Source: Butyrivibrio sp. VCB2006
Lineage (GTDB): Bacteria; Bacillota; Clostridia; Lachnospirales; Lachnospiraceae
NCBI RefSeq assembly: GCF_000420945.1
Contig: NZ_ATVX01000012.1
Coordinates: forward strand, 1 to 64,000
DNA: 64,000 bases
Direction of reading: 5' to 3'
The position numbers and the translations under genes are program-made. The notes under the pieces were generated by a model. The model was not told the origin of the DNA and ran no database searches. It saw nothing but the letters and a program-made list of their open reading frames with translations. The first letter of the stretch is position 1. Every line of letters starts with the position of its first letter. Positions 7,730 through 14,723 of this stretch are shown piece by piece.

Positions 7730-7902
7730 GCTACCACCAGCCGCATACAGTAGCCCTGAGCTTCCTTGCGTACGCAGCAGGTAAACAGCAACTTGAGGTG
7801 AAAATGCTTTAAATCCGGCACTTCAACACCTCAAAAAGTTTTCAGAGGGATGAGAATATCTGCAAAAATGGACCTGGGGGACGGAGGTAGTGGTCCATTT
7901 TT
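7730..7902 (+). ncRNA. Candidate structured RNA, copy 1, with terminator
   Basis: Bases 7748-7795 match 8818-8865 at 43 of 48 positions, including an identical AGCAGGTAAACAGCAACTTG. Both copies continue with a TGC...GCA stem-loop and end with a purine-rich segment (near 7843-7862) and a terminator. In this copy TTGAGGTG (7793-7800) pairs with CACCTCAA (7827-7834), and CTGAGCTT (7755-7762) can pair with AAGTTTTCAG (7837-7846). It begins 30 bp after a GNAT stop codon and ends before the AraC-GGDEF promoter. I do not recognise the family. Confidence 0.5.
7864..7902 (+). terminator. Rho-independent terminator of RNA copy 1
   Basis: AAAAATGGACC (7864-7874) pairs perfectly with GGTCCATTTTT (7892-7902). 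The T-rich descending arm continues into TTACTCATTTT. Confidence 0.85.
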
Positions 7903-7937
7903 ACTCATTTTATCAAGAATAATTCTATATGCCTTTG

Positions 7938-7960
7938 TATAATATGATTACGATATCGTA
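7938..7960 (+). promoter_or_regulatory. Promoter -10 and palindrome before the AraC-GGDEF gene
   Basis: A consensus TATAAT at 7938-7943 is followed by TACGATATCGTA (7949-7960), a perfect 12-bp palindrome near the expected transcription start. A -35 box is not clear, which would fit regulated transcription. The gene starts at 7979. Confidence 0.45.
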
Positions 7961-7978
7961 GTAGAAAGGATCTTGAGC

Positions 7979-8800
7979 ATGGAAAATTTTCAGCTGCTTA
8001 TAGAAGCAATGGAATATATCGAAGATAATCTCACTGAGCCTATAAAAACAGAGAACATTGCTGATAAGCTGCATTGCTCGAAATCCACTATTGAAAAGCT
8101 TTTCAGGTACATTAACAATATCAGTATCAGGGACTATATAATTCGAAGGCGTATGAGTAAGGTTTCGAGAGAAATTGTAAGTAATCCGGAAAAGTCTCTG
8201 CTCGATATAGCTGTGGAATATGGCTATGGCAGTAATGAAGCTTTTTCAAGAGCCTTTTGCAGCGTGTGGCAGGTATCGCCTTCGGAGTTTAGAAAGAATC
8301 CCTCTAAATTTGAGTTGTTTCCCGGATATAGAATTGACCGGGAGCTAATGGAGGAAAAGACGATGGATGACAGGAAGAAGATTGATATAAGTGAGCTATA
8401 TGACTGCATTAGAGAAAGAAAAGGCTGCTATCTGGTGCTTGGTGATATCAAGAGCCTTATTCCTATAAATGAGATTTCTCATAAAGCAGGCGATTTGGCG
8501 ATAATAACTGCTATGAAACGCATGGAACAGGCTGCAGGCGCTGAGGATATAGTTTTTCGCATTGGCGGAGATGAATTTGTAATTCTTACAAATTCTAAAG
8601 AAGAAAATTATTCGAATAGTATATGTGAAGAAATTATAAGTCATAATGATGAGCCTATATTCTGGGAGGAAAAAGAAATCCCACTCTCACTGTATGTTAA
8701 AGTAATATGTTATGAGGGCAGAACAGCTCTGAGATATTCTGAATTTTTTACCATGCTTCAAAATGAGCTAAGTGAAGAATATAAAAGGCTGTATTTTTGA
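7979..8800 (+). CDS. AraC-type DNA-binding protein fused to a GGDEF domain
   Basis: The ATG at 7979 is 8 bp after GAAAGGA; the in-frame TTG at 7973 is too close to that site. Residues 1-105 form an AraC/XylS double HTH (IADKLHCSKSTIEKLFRYI, then LLDIAVEYGYGSNEAFSRAFCSVWQVSPSEFR). Residues 125-273 form a GGDEF domain with an intact RIGGDEFVIL loop and HKAGDLAIITA; the upstream DxD.FK.IND box is altered to GDIKSLIPINE. AraC domains bind DNA; GGDEF domains make or sense cyclic di-GMP. The combination suggests a regulator tied to second-messenger signalling, or a degenerate GGDEF used as a sensor. It lies between two copies of the repeated RNA. Confidence 0.85.
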   Translation: MENFQLLIEAMEYIEDNLTEPIKTENIADKLHCSKSTIEKLFRYINNISIRDYIIRRRMSKVSREIVSNPEKSLLDIAVEYGYGSNEAFSRAFCSVWQVSPSEFRKNPSKFELFPGYRIDRELMEEKTMDDRKKIDISELYDCIRERKGCYLVLGDIKSLIPINEISHKAGDLAIITAMKRMEQAAGAEDIVFRIGGDEFVILTNSKEENYSNSICEEIISHNDEPIFWEEKEIPLSLYVKVICYEGRTALRYSEFFTMLQNELSEEYKRLYF

Positions 8801-8801
8801 T

Positions 8802-9009
8802 TGCCACCGGCCTTGCACAGTAGTCCTGAGCTTTCTACCGTACGAAGCAGGTAAACAGCAACTTGAAAGAGAAATGCCTAAATAAGGCACATTCACTTCA
8901 TTAATCGTTCTCAAAGAGATAATCTGCGCGTTTCTACAATCGATGCGAATACAAAAAGGGATTGCTTCCGCAAGTTTACTTGCTGGGGAGCAATCCCTTT
9001 TTCGTATTC
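8802..9009 (+). ncRNA. Candidate structured RNA, copy 2, with terminator
   Basis: Copy 2 starts 2 bp after the AraC-GGDEF stop codon. The core 8818-8865 matches copy 1; downstream TGCCT and AGGCA (8875-8889) form a compact hairpin where copy 1 has a weaker TGC/GCA pair, so the stem is kept while bases change. Bases 8917-8934 are identical to 2-19 at the window start. A long hairpin with a T-tract (8947-9009) ends the unit. Confidence 0.5.
8947..9009 (+). terminator. Long terminator hairpin of RNA copy 2
   Basis: GAATACAAAAAGGGATTGCT pairs with the segment 8989-9009 with one extra base; an inner GCAAGT/ACTTGC stem continues the hairpin. The Ts lie inside the descending arm, so it can act in both directions. 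Confidence 0.7.
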
Positions 9010-9031
9010 ATAGCGCGACAGCGCGACATGA

Positions 9032-9220
9032 GCAAGACACGAAGTGTCTGCGAATGGCTTTGAGCAGGTAGAGCTGGGAGTTTACAGCGATAATGACAGA
9101 GCAAGGCATATGTACAGGAAGATGGGATTCAGGGAATATGGGATGAATCCAAGAGCTTTCAAGCTAAAGGACGGAACATACCGAGATGAGATTATAATGG
9201 CAAATATATTTGAGGGTTAA
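9032..9220 (+). pseudogene. GNAT acetyltransferase relic (C-terminal piece)
   Basis: The frame has no start codon in context and reads VELGVYSDNDRARHMYRKMG, then FREYGMNPRAFKLKDGTYRDE and a TAA at 9218. It aligns with the C-terminus of the intact GNAT at 62461-63009 (VVANNERAQALYKKCGFVEYG...DGSYNDEI) at about half of positions. The N-terminal two thirds are missing, replaced by the terminator of RNA copy 2. Confidence 0.75.
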
Positions 9221-9248
9221 ATCCCGAAGCTTTTTCTTTGGAATTGTG

Positions 9249-9300
9249 TTGACAAAAAATATGTAATATATTACATTGTTTCGTATAGGTAATATATTAC
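9249..9300 (+). promoter_or_regulatory. MarR promoter with two palindromic operators
   Basis: TTGACA (9249-9254) and TACATT (9272-9277) are spaced by 17 bp. The perfect 16-bp palindrome ATGTAATATATTACAT (9261-9276) covers the spacer and the -10 box, and its core GTAATATATTAC recurs at 9289-9300. Two copies across a promoter are typical of MarR autorepression. Confidence 0.75.
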
Positions 9301-9321
9301 ATAATATAAAAAGGAGCTCAC

Positions 9322-9801
9322 ATGAATTACGATGAAGCAATGAATATCGAAAAAGTAACGTTTGGAGATATGCCACCACAGCCGTTTTTACTCGGATTAC
9401 TCAGTGCATTTGATAACAGATATCAGGCTGCAGCCGATGCATATTTCAAGGAGATTACCTGGAAACAATTCTTTGCAATAATCTGTATCAACCTATGCAA
9501 GGAACCTCCGACATTGAATGAGCTTTCAGATGTAATGGGAAGTTCTCATCAGAATGTAAAGCAGATTTTACTTAAGCTTGAGAAAAAGGGGTTTGTCTCT
9601 GCAATCACTGATGATAAGGACAAGCGAAAGCAGCGAATCTTTGTCACAGATAAATGCAGGACTTTTCTGGAACAGAATGACAATAACGGTCAGCAGAGCC
9701 GGTACGTCATCGGAAGAATATTTAATGGAATCGATGAAAAGAGCCTTCAGACTACCATACAAACTATCATGAAAATGGAAAGGAATTTGAGCGAGTTATG
9801 A
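9322..9801 (+). CDS. MarR-family transcriptional regulator
   Basis: The 159-residue protein has a MarR winged helix: ITWKQFFAIICIN (helix 2), LNELSDVMGSSHQNVKQILLKLEKKGFV (HTH with recognition helix) and the wing DDKDKRKQRIFVTDK with the conserved D-K-R pattern. MarR dimers respond to small phenolic, oxidant or antibiotic ligands. AAGGAG lies 6 bp before the ATG. It overlaps the flavodoxin gene by ATGA, so it most likely controls its own operon through the paired palindromes at 9261-9300. Confidence 0.9.
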   Translation: MNYDEAMNIEKVTFGDMPPQPFLLGLLSAFDNRYQAAADAYFKEITWKQFFAIICINLCKEPPTLNELSDVMGSSHQNVKQILLKLEKKGFVSAITDDKDKRKQRIFVTDKCRTFLEQNDNNGQQSRYVIGRIFNGIDEKSLQTTIQTIMKMERNLSEL

Positions 9802-10349
9802 AAACACTGATTATTTACACATCACAGACAGGATTTACTAAAAGGTACGCAGAGTGGATTGCAGAAAAAATGAGCGGTGAGCTTCTTGATCTAAGGGATG
9901 CTCGGAAAAAGAGTGATGATTACTTCAAGGACTTTGACGCGATCTGCTACGGAGGTTGGGCTATGGCAGGTAATCTGGTCAAAGGTAAGTGGTTTCTCGA
10001 AAAAGCTTCTGACTGGCAAGACAAGCGCCTGGCTATGTTCTGCGTAGGCGGCAGCCCTAATGACAATCCTGATGTAGATGCTTTTCTTCAGAATGTCCTT
10101 GCGGAGGAGCAGAAGAAGTATATTAAAGTATTCTACTGTCAGGGCGGTTTTAACTATGAAAAGATGAAGGCACCATCCAGACTTGCGATGAAGATGTTTG
10201 TATCTACTCTCAGGAATAAAAAAGATGCTACTGAGAAAGAAAAGGCCATGGCCGAGAAGATGGCTTCATCCTATGATATTTCTGATGTCAAATATATAGA
10301 ACCTATAGTGGCTTATCTGTTGGAGAAAGATAATGAAAAGGCTGTTTAA
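9798..10349 (+). CDS. Flavodoxin-domain protein
   Basis: The 183-residue protein begins with a flavodoxin FMN phosphate loop (IIYTSQTGFTKRYAEWI) and has the second FMN loop around YGGWAMAGNLVKG, as in the flavodoxin_5 / protoporphyrinogen-oxidase-like group. The C-terminal part (KEKAMAEKMASSYD) is helical. It would bind FMN and act in electron transfer or quinone reduction in the cytoplasm. Its ATG overlaps the MarR stop; a truncated membrane-protein gene overlaps its own end. Confidence 0.85.
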   Translation: MKTLIIYTSQTGFTKRYAEWIAEKMSGELLDLRDARKKSDDYFKDFDAICYGGWAMAGNLVKGKWFLEKASDWQDKRLAMFCVGGSPNDNPDVDAFLQNVLAEEQKKYIKVFYCQGGFNYEKMKAPSRLAMKMFVSTLRNKKDATEKEKAMAEKMASSYDISDVKYIEPIVAYLLEKDNEKAV

Positions 10350-10470
10350 AACCCTGCTTGCAATAGTAATCGTAATTGCGGTGATCATCATATCTTCAGT
10401 CGCAATTGTTAGTGTCAGGATGAGTGGACAGGTCAAGGCTTTCGACAAATCAGGCATTTCGCTGCCGTAA
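10333..10470 (+). pseudogene. Truncated membrane-anchored protein gene
   Basis: The ATG at 10333 overlaps the end of the flavodoxin gene and opens 45 codons. Residues 7-29 are one hydrophobic anchor (LLAIVIVIAVIIISSVAIV), followed by a short polar tail and a stop. It looks like the N-terminus of a larger exported or anchored enzyme whose body was lost: directly after residue 45 the DNA continues with a fragment in the opposite orientation. Confidence 0.55.
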
Positions 10471-10471
10471 A

Positions 10472-10705
10472 AAACATGTCGCAGTAGTTTGATTTTATAC
10501 TTGAAGGCAGCCCTGTCATTTTTTACATCTTGAACAGTGACAGTTTTACCTTTATCATCGACCTTATCCATAATGTATCCATGATTTGTATCAAACTCTT
10601 TATAATTAGTGTAGACATCTCCCACCGAAATTAACAGCTCATTGTAACGAACAGCTTGTTTATATAAGGGATCTTGCAGTCCAACAATAAAATAAGTGTC
10701 GCATA
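10472..10705 (-). pseudogene. Reverse-strand relic of unknown gene
   Basis: Read on the minus strand the segment gives a coherent frame, TYFIVGLQDPLYKQAVRYNE, then LLISVGDVYTNYKEFDTNHG, ending around FKYKIKLLRHVFY at the junction with the truncated plus-strand gene. There is no start context and both ends are abrupt. The family is not recognised. Confidence 0.4.
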
Positions 10706-10706
10706 G

Positions 10707-10886
10707 TCATTCGAGGTCTTCTTTAGCTGCTATTTGTATACCTTCACGGTTTAGTAGAATTTCTGCTCCAGCTGTTATATGTCCACCCGCGCTGCCGCTG
10801 CTAATAACAATTCTTTCTGAATCAACTTTAAGCTCATCTGCATTTTTAATCAGCCATACAATGAACATTTTGTATCTGCATAAAAC
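10707..10886 (-). pseudogene. Alpha/beta hydrolase (fold-3) relic
   Basis: The minus-strand frame reads FIVWLIKNADELKVDSERIV, then ISSGSAGGHITAGAEILL, and ends at a TGA. The SGSAGG elbow is the catalytic-serine signature of the hormone-sensitive-lipase-like hydrolases. Only about 60 residues around the nucleophile remain; the oxyanion HGG motif and the Asp/His part are absent. Confidence 0.65.
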
Positions 10887-10914
10887 CGGAAGATAGAACG
10901 GAAAGAGAATTTTG

Positions 10915-11796
10915 CTACGGTTTGTGGAACGATGTTTTGATCTGTGTAAGGAATTTTTCAGCTATGGGAGTAAAAGAAGGATATTTATTCCATATCAGAT
11001 ACAACTCGGATGTCTGCTTAGGTGAAAGGGGACGAAAAACAAGCCCGCTCTCTTTGGAGCAGTCGATCAGATGCTCAAAGGTTAGCAGGATCCCAAGCCC
11101 TTCCTTTGCAAACATGGAACCGTTATAGGACAGACGGAAAGAGCCCTCAAGATGAAGCTTGTCAAAACTATCCCTTGCCCATTGAGGAATTTCGTTGTTC
11201 CAGCTTTGTTCAGAGCAGAATAATGGCCTACCGATAAGATCCTTTACTCTAACGGACTTCTTCTTGGCGAGAGGGTGATCAGCAGGCATGACAGCTCCCC
11301 AGACATCGGCTTCCGGAAATTTCAAGTAATCGTATTTTGCAGAGTTTGGCTTTTCGCATAATACCGCAAAATCAAGCAGGCCCTTATCAAGTTTTTCCGT
11401 CACCTGCTCGGTATCTCCACTGGTGATATGGTAGGTAAAACCGGGATATCGGTTCTTTAACTTGTGGATTTCTTTTGCAAGATGCCGTATCTGAAAGCTT
11501 TCTGCCAGTCCAAAATAGATATCCCCGCCGGTGATATCGTCAAGGGTGATGAATTCCTGTTCTATACGGTCGGCCATGGCGATGAGATCTTCCGCACGGT
11601 CGCGAAGAAGCATCCCCTCATCAGTCAGGGATATGCTAAAGCTGTGACGTGTGAACAACTTCTTTCCCAGTTCATCTTCGAGTGATTTTAATGTTTTTGA
11701 AAGCGTAGGCTGTGTGACATGAAGCATGTCCGCAGCCTTTGTCATATTCTCTTCCCTTGCGACGGCAAGGAAGTATCGCAGGCTTTTGATCTCCAT
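10915..11796 (-). CDS. LysR-family transcriptional regulator
   Basis: Starting at the ATG at 11796, which has GGAGG 5 bp upstream, the protein has 293 residues; an in-frame start 24 bp upstream lacks a site. Residues 1-60 are the LysR winged HTH (LRYFLAVAREENMTKAADMLHVTQPTLSKTLKSLEDELG), and residues 88-290 the periplasmic-binding-type effector domain. LysR regulators usually activate a divergent gene and repress themselves. Here the divergent genes are a 74-residue protein and an alpha/beta hydrolase, with a palindrome between. Confidence 0.92.
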   Translation of the reverse strand: MEIKSLRYFLAVAREENMTKAADMLHVTQPTLSKTLKSLEDELGKKLFTRHSFSISLTDEGMLLRDRAEDLIAMADRIEQEFITLDDITGGDIYFGLAESFQIRHLAKEIHKLKNRYPGFTYHITSGDTEQVTEKLDKGLLDFAVLCEKPNSAKYDYLKFPEADVWGAVMPADHPLAKKKSVRVKDLIGRPLFCSEQSWNNEIPQWARDSFDKLHLEGSFRLSYNGSMFAKEGLGILLTFEHLIDCSKESGLVFRPLSPKQTSELYLIWNKYPSFTPIAEKFLTQIKTSFHKP

Positions 11797-11849
11797 AGAA
11801 TCCTCCAGTTCGCAGTGCACTGTTCATTACTGCATGACATTCCATTTTG

Positions 11850-11905
11850 GAATATCACGATATTCATTTTATTCATTAGCGAAGAATTCGTCAAGTAAAT
11901 ATAAT
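11850..11905 (+). promoter_or_regulatory. LysR-type operator and activator-dependent promoter
   Basis: GAATATC-AC-GATATTC (11850-11865) is a perfect 7-2-7 palindrome of the T-N11-A kind used by LysR proteins. TATAAT at 11900-11905 is a consensus -10, but no good -35 precedes it, which fits activation from the palindrome. The start codon follows at 11926. Confidence 0.6.
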
Positions 11906-11925
11906 GAGGATACGAGGTAGGACAG

Positions 11926-12150
11926 ATGGAAGTAAAAGCCCTGATAGAAAATCTTACAGACAGTGGATGCTCTGCGGAAGGAACAAGAAGAGCAAAAGCA
12001 CTTTACGAAGCAGGAGATATGGATGGGCTCGTAAAGTATCTTCGAAAATGTCGATGTGATCTGGTGGAGGAAATGCACGACAGTCAGAGGAAGGTTGATC
12101 GGATGGACTATCTGATCAGACAGACACAAAAAGAAGCGGATAAACAGTGA
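11926..12150 (+). CDS. Small charged helical protein, unknown function
   Basis: This 74-residue protein is almost all helical, with two cysteines in a KCRCDL motif and a likely coiled coil at the end (EEMHDSQRKVDRMDYLIRQT). I do not recognise a domain. It is the first gene of the operon controlled from 11850-11905 and lies 22 bp before the alpha/beta hydrolase. GAGGTAGG precedes the ATG. A role as partner or regulator of the hydrolase is possible but unsupported. Confidence 0.6.
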   Translation: MEVKALIENLTDSGCSAEGTRRAKALYEAGDMDGLVKYLRKCRCDLVEEMHDSQRKVDRMDYLIRQTQKEADKQ

Positions 12151-12172
12151 TAAGAGAACGGAGGATGCAATC

Positions 12173-13174
12173 ATGATCAAAAAGGAAGAACTGAAACTGG
12201 TAACTGAATGGGACAAAACATTCCCTATGAGCGATAAGGTAGACCACAGCAAGGTGACCTTTGTGAACCGATATGGGATAACACTTGCGGCAGATCTGTA
12301 TGTACCCAAAGATGAAGAGGGCAGACTTCCCGCAATCGCAGTATGCGGTCCCTTTGGTGCGGTTAAGGAGCAGTGCAGTGGATTGTATGCGCAGACCATG
12401 GCAGAGAGAGGCTTTCTGACAATAGCGTTTGATCCTTCTTTTACCGGAGAAAGTGGCGGGGATGTAAGATATATGGCTTCCCCGGATATCAATACTGAGG
12501 ATTTCATGGCGGCGGTTGACTTTCTTTCCATGAATGACAGAGTTGATCCTGACAGGATAGGGATCATAGGTATCTGCGGCTGGGGCGGAATGGCGATCAA
12601 TACGGCGGCACTTGATACGAGAATAAAGGCAACCGTGGCATCCACCATGTATGATATGACCAGGGTGAACGCAAAAGGTTACTTTGACAGTGAGGACAGT
12701 GAAGAGGCACGTTATGAGAAGAAGAAAGCTATGTGTGCTCAGAGGTTGGAGGATCTGAAATCGGGTGATTATAAGCTTGGCGGTGGAGTTGTCGATCCGT
12801 TGCCTTCGGATGCACCTTTCTTTGTTAAGGATTACCATAGCTATTACAAGACCGATCGTGGATATCATGCAAGAAGCCTTAACTCTAATGGTGGTTGGAA
12901 TGTGACCGGATGTGAGTCTTTCATAAACCAGCCCATCCTGAAATATTCAAACGAGATCAGAAGTGCAGTATTACTTGTCCATGGAGAAAAGGCACACTCA
13001 TGTTATTTCTCAAAGGATGCTTATGCAGATATGATTAAAGACAGCAAGTATGCTGATAATAAAGAACTTATGATAATCCCTGATGCGGTGCATACAGATC
13101 TATATGATGGCGGAGATAAGAATTATATTCCTTATGACAAGCTGGAGAGCTTCTTTAAGGAGAATTTAAAGTAA
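12173..13174 (+). CDS. Alpha/beta hydrolase with a cysteine nucleophile elbow (dienelactone-hydrolase-like)
   Basis: The 333-residue protein has the alpha/beta-hydrolase order: an RYGITLAADLYVP strand, an oxyanion region CGPFGAVKEQ, the turn FDPSFTGESGG, the nucleophile elbow GICGWGG with Cys135 in place of serine, and a late acid/His part (VHGEKAHSCYFSKDAY, DAVHTDLYDGGD). Cysteine at this place is a trait of dienelactone hydrolases. Substrate is unknown; a small ester or lactone is likely. It is divergent from the LysR gene and followed, after a 19-codon ORF at 13174-13233, by an FMN reductase. Confidence 0.8.
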   Translation: MIKKEELKLVTEWDKTFPMSDKVDHSKVTFVNRYGITLAADLYVPKDEEGRLPAIAVCGPFGAVKEQCSGLYAQTMAERGFLTIAFDPSFTGESGGDVRYMASPDINTEDFMAAVDFLSMNDRVDPDRIGIIGICGWGGMAINTAALDTRIKATVASTMYDMTRVNAKGYFDSEDSEEARYEKKKAMCAQRLEDLKSGDYKLGGGVVDPLPSDAPFFVKDYHSYYKTDRGYHARSLNSNGGWNVTGCESFINQPILKYSNEIRSAVLLVHGEKAHSCYFSKDAYADMIKDSKYADNKELMIIPDAVHTDLYDGGDKNYIPYDKLESFFKENLK

Positions 13175-13246
13175 TGATAACGGTTGATGAAATACTGGAA
13201 TATCTTAATTCGGACAGAATAGAAAAGAAATAAAGGATGGGATGAT

Positions 13247-13789
13247 ATGAGTAAAGTGTTAGTGATTTCTACAAGTCTTCGAGCAAAGAGTAATTCCGAT
13301 ATACTTACGAAAAAGCTTATAGAGGGAGCAAAAGCTTCAGGTCATGATGTGGAACATATAAGCCTGAAAGGGAAAAATATCAGTTTCTGTATAGGATGTC
13401 TGGCCTGCCAGAACACTCAGAGATGCATCATTAAAGATGATGCTGTTGAAATTGCAGAAAAAGTAAAGAATGCAGATACCCTGGTTTTTGCAACACCAAT
13501 CTATTACTACGAGATGAGCGGACAGATGAAGACTCTTTTGGATAGGCTCAATCCGTTGTATCCTTCAGACTATAAGTTCAGGAATGTATATATGCTATCT
13601 GTTGCAGCTGAGGATGAAGAGTTCGTACCTGAAAAGGCAATTAGTGGACTCCAAGGGTGGGTTGCCTGTTTTGGAAAGGCAGAATTTTCAGGGTCCTTAT
13701 TCTGTGGAGGAATAGGTGATATGGGCGAAGCTTCAGGTAAAAAAGAGGAATTAAGTGAAGCCTATGAGTTTGGAAAAACATTAAAATAA
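13247..13789 (+). CDS. NADPH-dependent FMN reductase / iron-sulfur flavoprotein-like
   Basis: The 180-residue flavodoxin-fold protein starts VISTSLRAKSNSDILTKKLIEG (FMN-binding loop) and carries the cysteine set CIGCLACQNTQRC (about residues 48-60) followed by IKDD, as in Isf-type and NAD(P)H-dependent FMN reductases; TPIYYYEMSGQMKTLLDR is the second FMN loop. The cysteines may hold a 4Fe-4S cluster. It would pass electrons from reduced pyridine nucleotide or ferredoxin to quinones or other acceptors. AAAGGATGGG precedes the ATG. Confidence 0.85.
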   Translation: MSKVLVISTSLRAKSNSDILTKKLIEGAKASGHDVEHISLKGKNISFCIGCLACQNTQRCIIKDDAVEIAEKVKNADTLVFATPIYYYEMSGQMKTLLDRLNPLYPSDYKFRNVYMLSVAAEDEEFVPEKAISGLQGWVACFGKAEFSGSLFCGGIGDMGEASGKKEELSEAYEFGKTLK

Positions 13790-13801
13790 AGGAAGTTTGC
13801 G

Positions 13802-14407
13802 ATGAAAACGAAATTGATTATGATGACACTCTGTGTGTTCATGATGCTTTATACCAGCGCATGCTCAGGTGATACTAAGACACCATATGAAAACTATGAT
13901 TCGAGCGCTGCCATTTCTGAATCAGAAGATATAGAAGCAGAAAGTACAGAGGAAATCGCTTTATCAGAAGACGTAAAAACATATCACACAGAAGAAACTG
14001 ATAATCAAGCTGTTGAGAGTGACACTTCTTCTGATGATACGGGTATTAGAGAAAAAACTATGATAATGAAAATTGGTGATATTAAAGTAAATGTAGATTG
14101 GGAAAATAATCAGGCAGTAGACGCGCTGCGAAATATGGTTGAAAAAGGCGATGTCATAATTCAGATGTCAATGTATGGCGGATTTGAGCAGGTGGGATCT
14201 ATAGGTCAGAGTCTTCCAAGAAATGACAAACAGACGACAACATCATCAGGGGATATAGTTCTTTATTCAGGGAATCAAATGGTTGTGTTCTATGGGTCTA
14301 ATAGCTGGTCATACACACGGTTAGGTCACATATCTGATAAGGATGAGGCTGGCATGACTGAGTTGCTTTCAAATGGCGATGTTACAATAACTATTAGCAT
14401 GGGATAG
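13802..14407 (+). CDS. Cyclophilin-like-fold lipoprotein
   Basis: The 201-residue protein has a lipoprotein signal with lipobox TSAC (Cys21), an acidic Ser/Glu/Asp-rich linker to about residue 88, and a C-terminal domain of the cyclophilin_like type (MKIGDIKVNVDWENNQAVDALRNM, then SGDIVLYSGNQMVVFYGSNSWSYTRLGHI). It would be anchored to the outer face of the membrane. The fold resembles cyclophilin but residues needed for prolyl isomerase activity are not evident. It follows the FMN reductase by 12 bp and may share its transcript. Confidence 0.8.
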   Translation: MKTKLIMMTLCVFMMLYTSACSGDTKTPYENYDSSAAISESEDIEAESTEEIALSEDVKTYHTEETDNQAVESDTSSDDTGIREKTMIMKIGDIKVNVDWENNQAVDALRNMVEKGDVIIQMSMYGGFEQVGSIGQSLPRNDKQTTTSSGDIVLYSGNQMVVFYGSNSWSYTRLGHISDKDEAGMTELLSNGDVTITISMG

Positions 14408-14494
14408 GGATTATTAAAGTGGAAATATATTGGTACAAAAACGGTGGCTATAAGTCGAAAGATTAATAGTCACTATTTTTTTTTTAATTATTTT

Positions 14495-14642
14495 GATGTA
14501 ACTATTGACATTACATCTCGGGGGGGGTGATATGTTTGCACTATCAAATGAAACCACGGCGGTTACATCAATGAACTTTTTAACAGAGGAAGACGTTGCA
14601 GAAGCATTCTTAGACGGAATGATGTTTCCTGCTCAATTATAA
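14495..14642 (+). other. Inverted repeat, weak promoter and 36-codon ORF before the rhamnosidase
   Basis: In the 316-bp gap 14408-14723, GATGTAA (14495-14501) and TTACATC (14511-14517) flank a TTGACA (14505-14510), with TGATAT 17 bp later. A run of eight Gs precedes ATG 14532, which opens 36 codons (MFALSNETTAVTSMNFLTEE..., stop 14640-14642). The ORF may be a small gene or the remains of one; no family is recognised. Confidence 0.3.
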
Positions 14643-14723
14643 CAGCCATGACACGTGGCATTATTGGAACTTGCTAAAGAGATAACAGGAGAAGTATGAT
14701 GCTACTTGGGAGGACATTAAAAG

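Noticed and set aside
7730..8009. Cyclic-di-GMP riboswitch before the AraC-GGDEF gene
   Set aside because: The GEMM-I and GEMM-II core motifs are not present, and a terminator plus a separate promoter isolate the element from the gene.
2..8934. CRISPR-like array from repeated segments
   Set aside because: Only two or three copies at kilobase spacing, no spacer regularity and no cas genes.
7730..9009. Integron attC sites as explanation of the repeats after accessory genes
   Set aside because: The copies lack RYYYAAC/GTTRRRY boxes and do not fold back on themselves end to end. There is no integron integrase.
11869..12868. Two long minus-strand open frames (259 and 250 codons)
   Set aside because: They lie antisense to the 74-residue gene and the alpha/beta hydrolase, have low-complexity Ser/Ile/Leu composition and no ribosome sites. 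They are reading-frame shadows.
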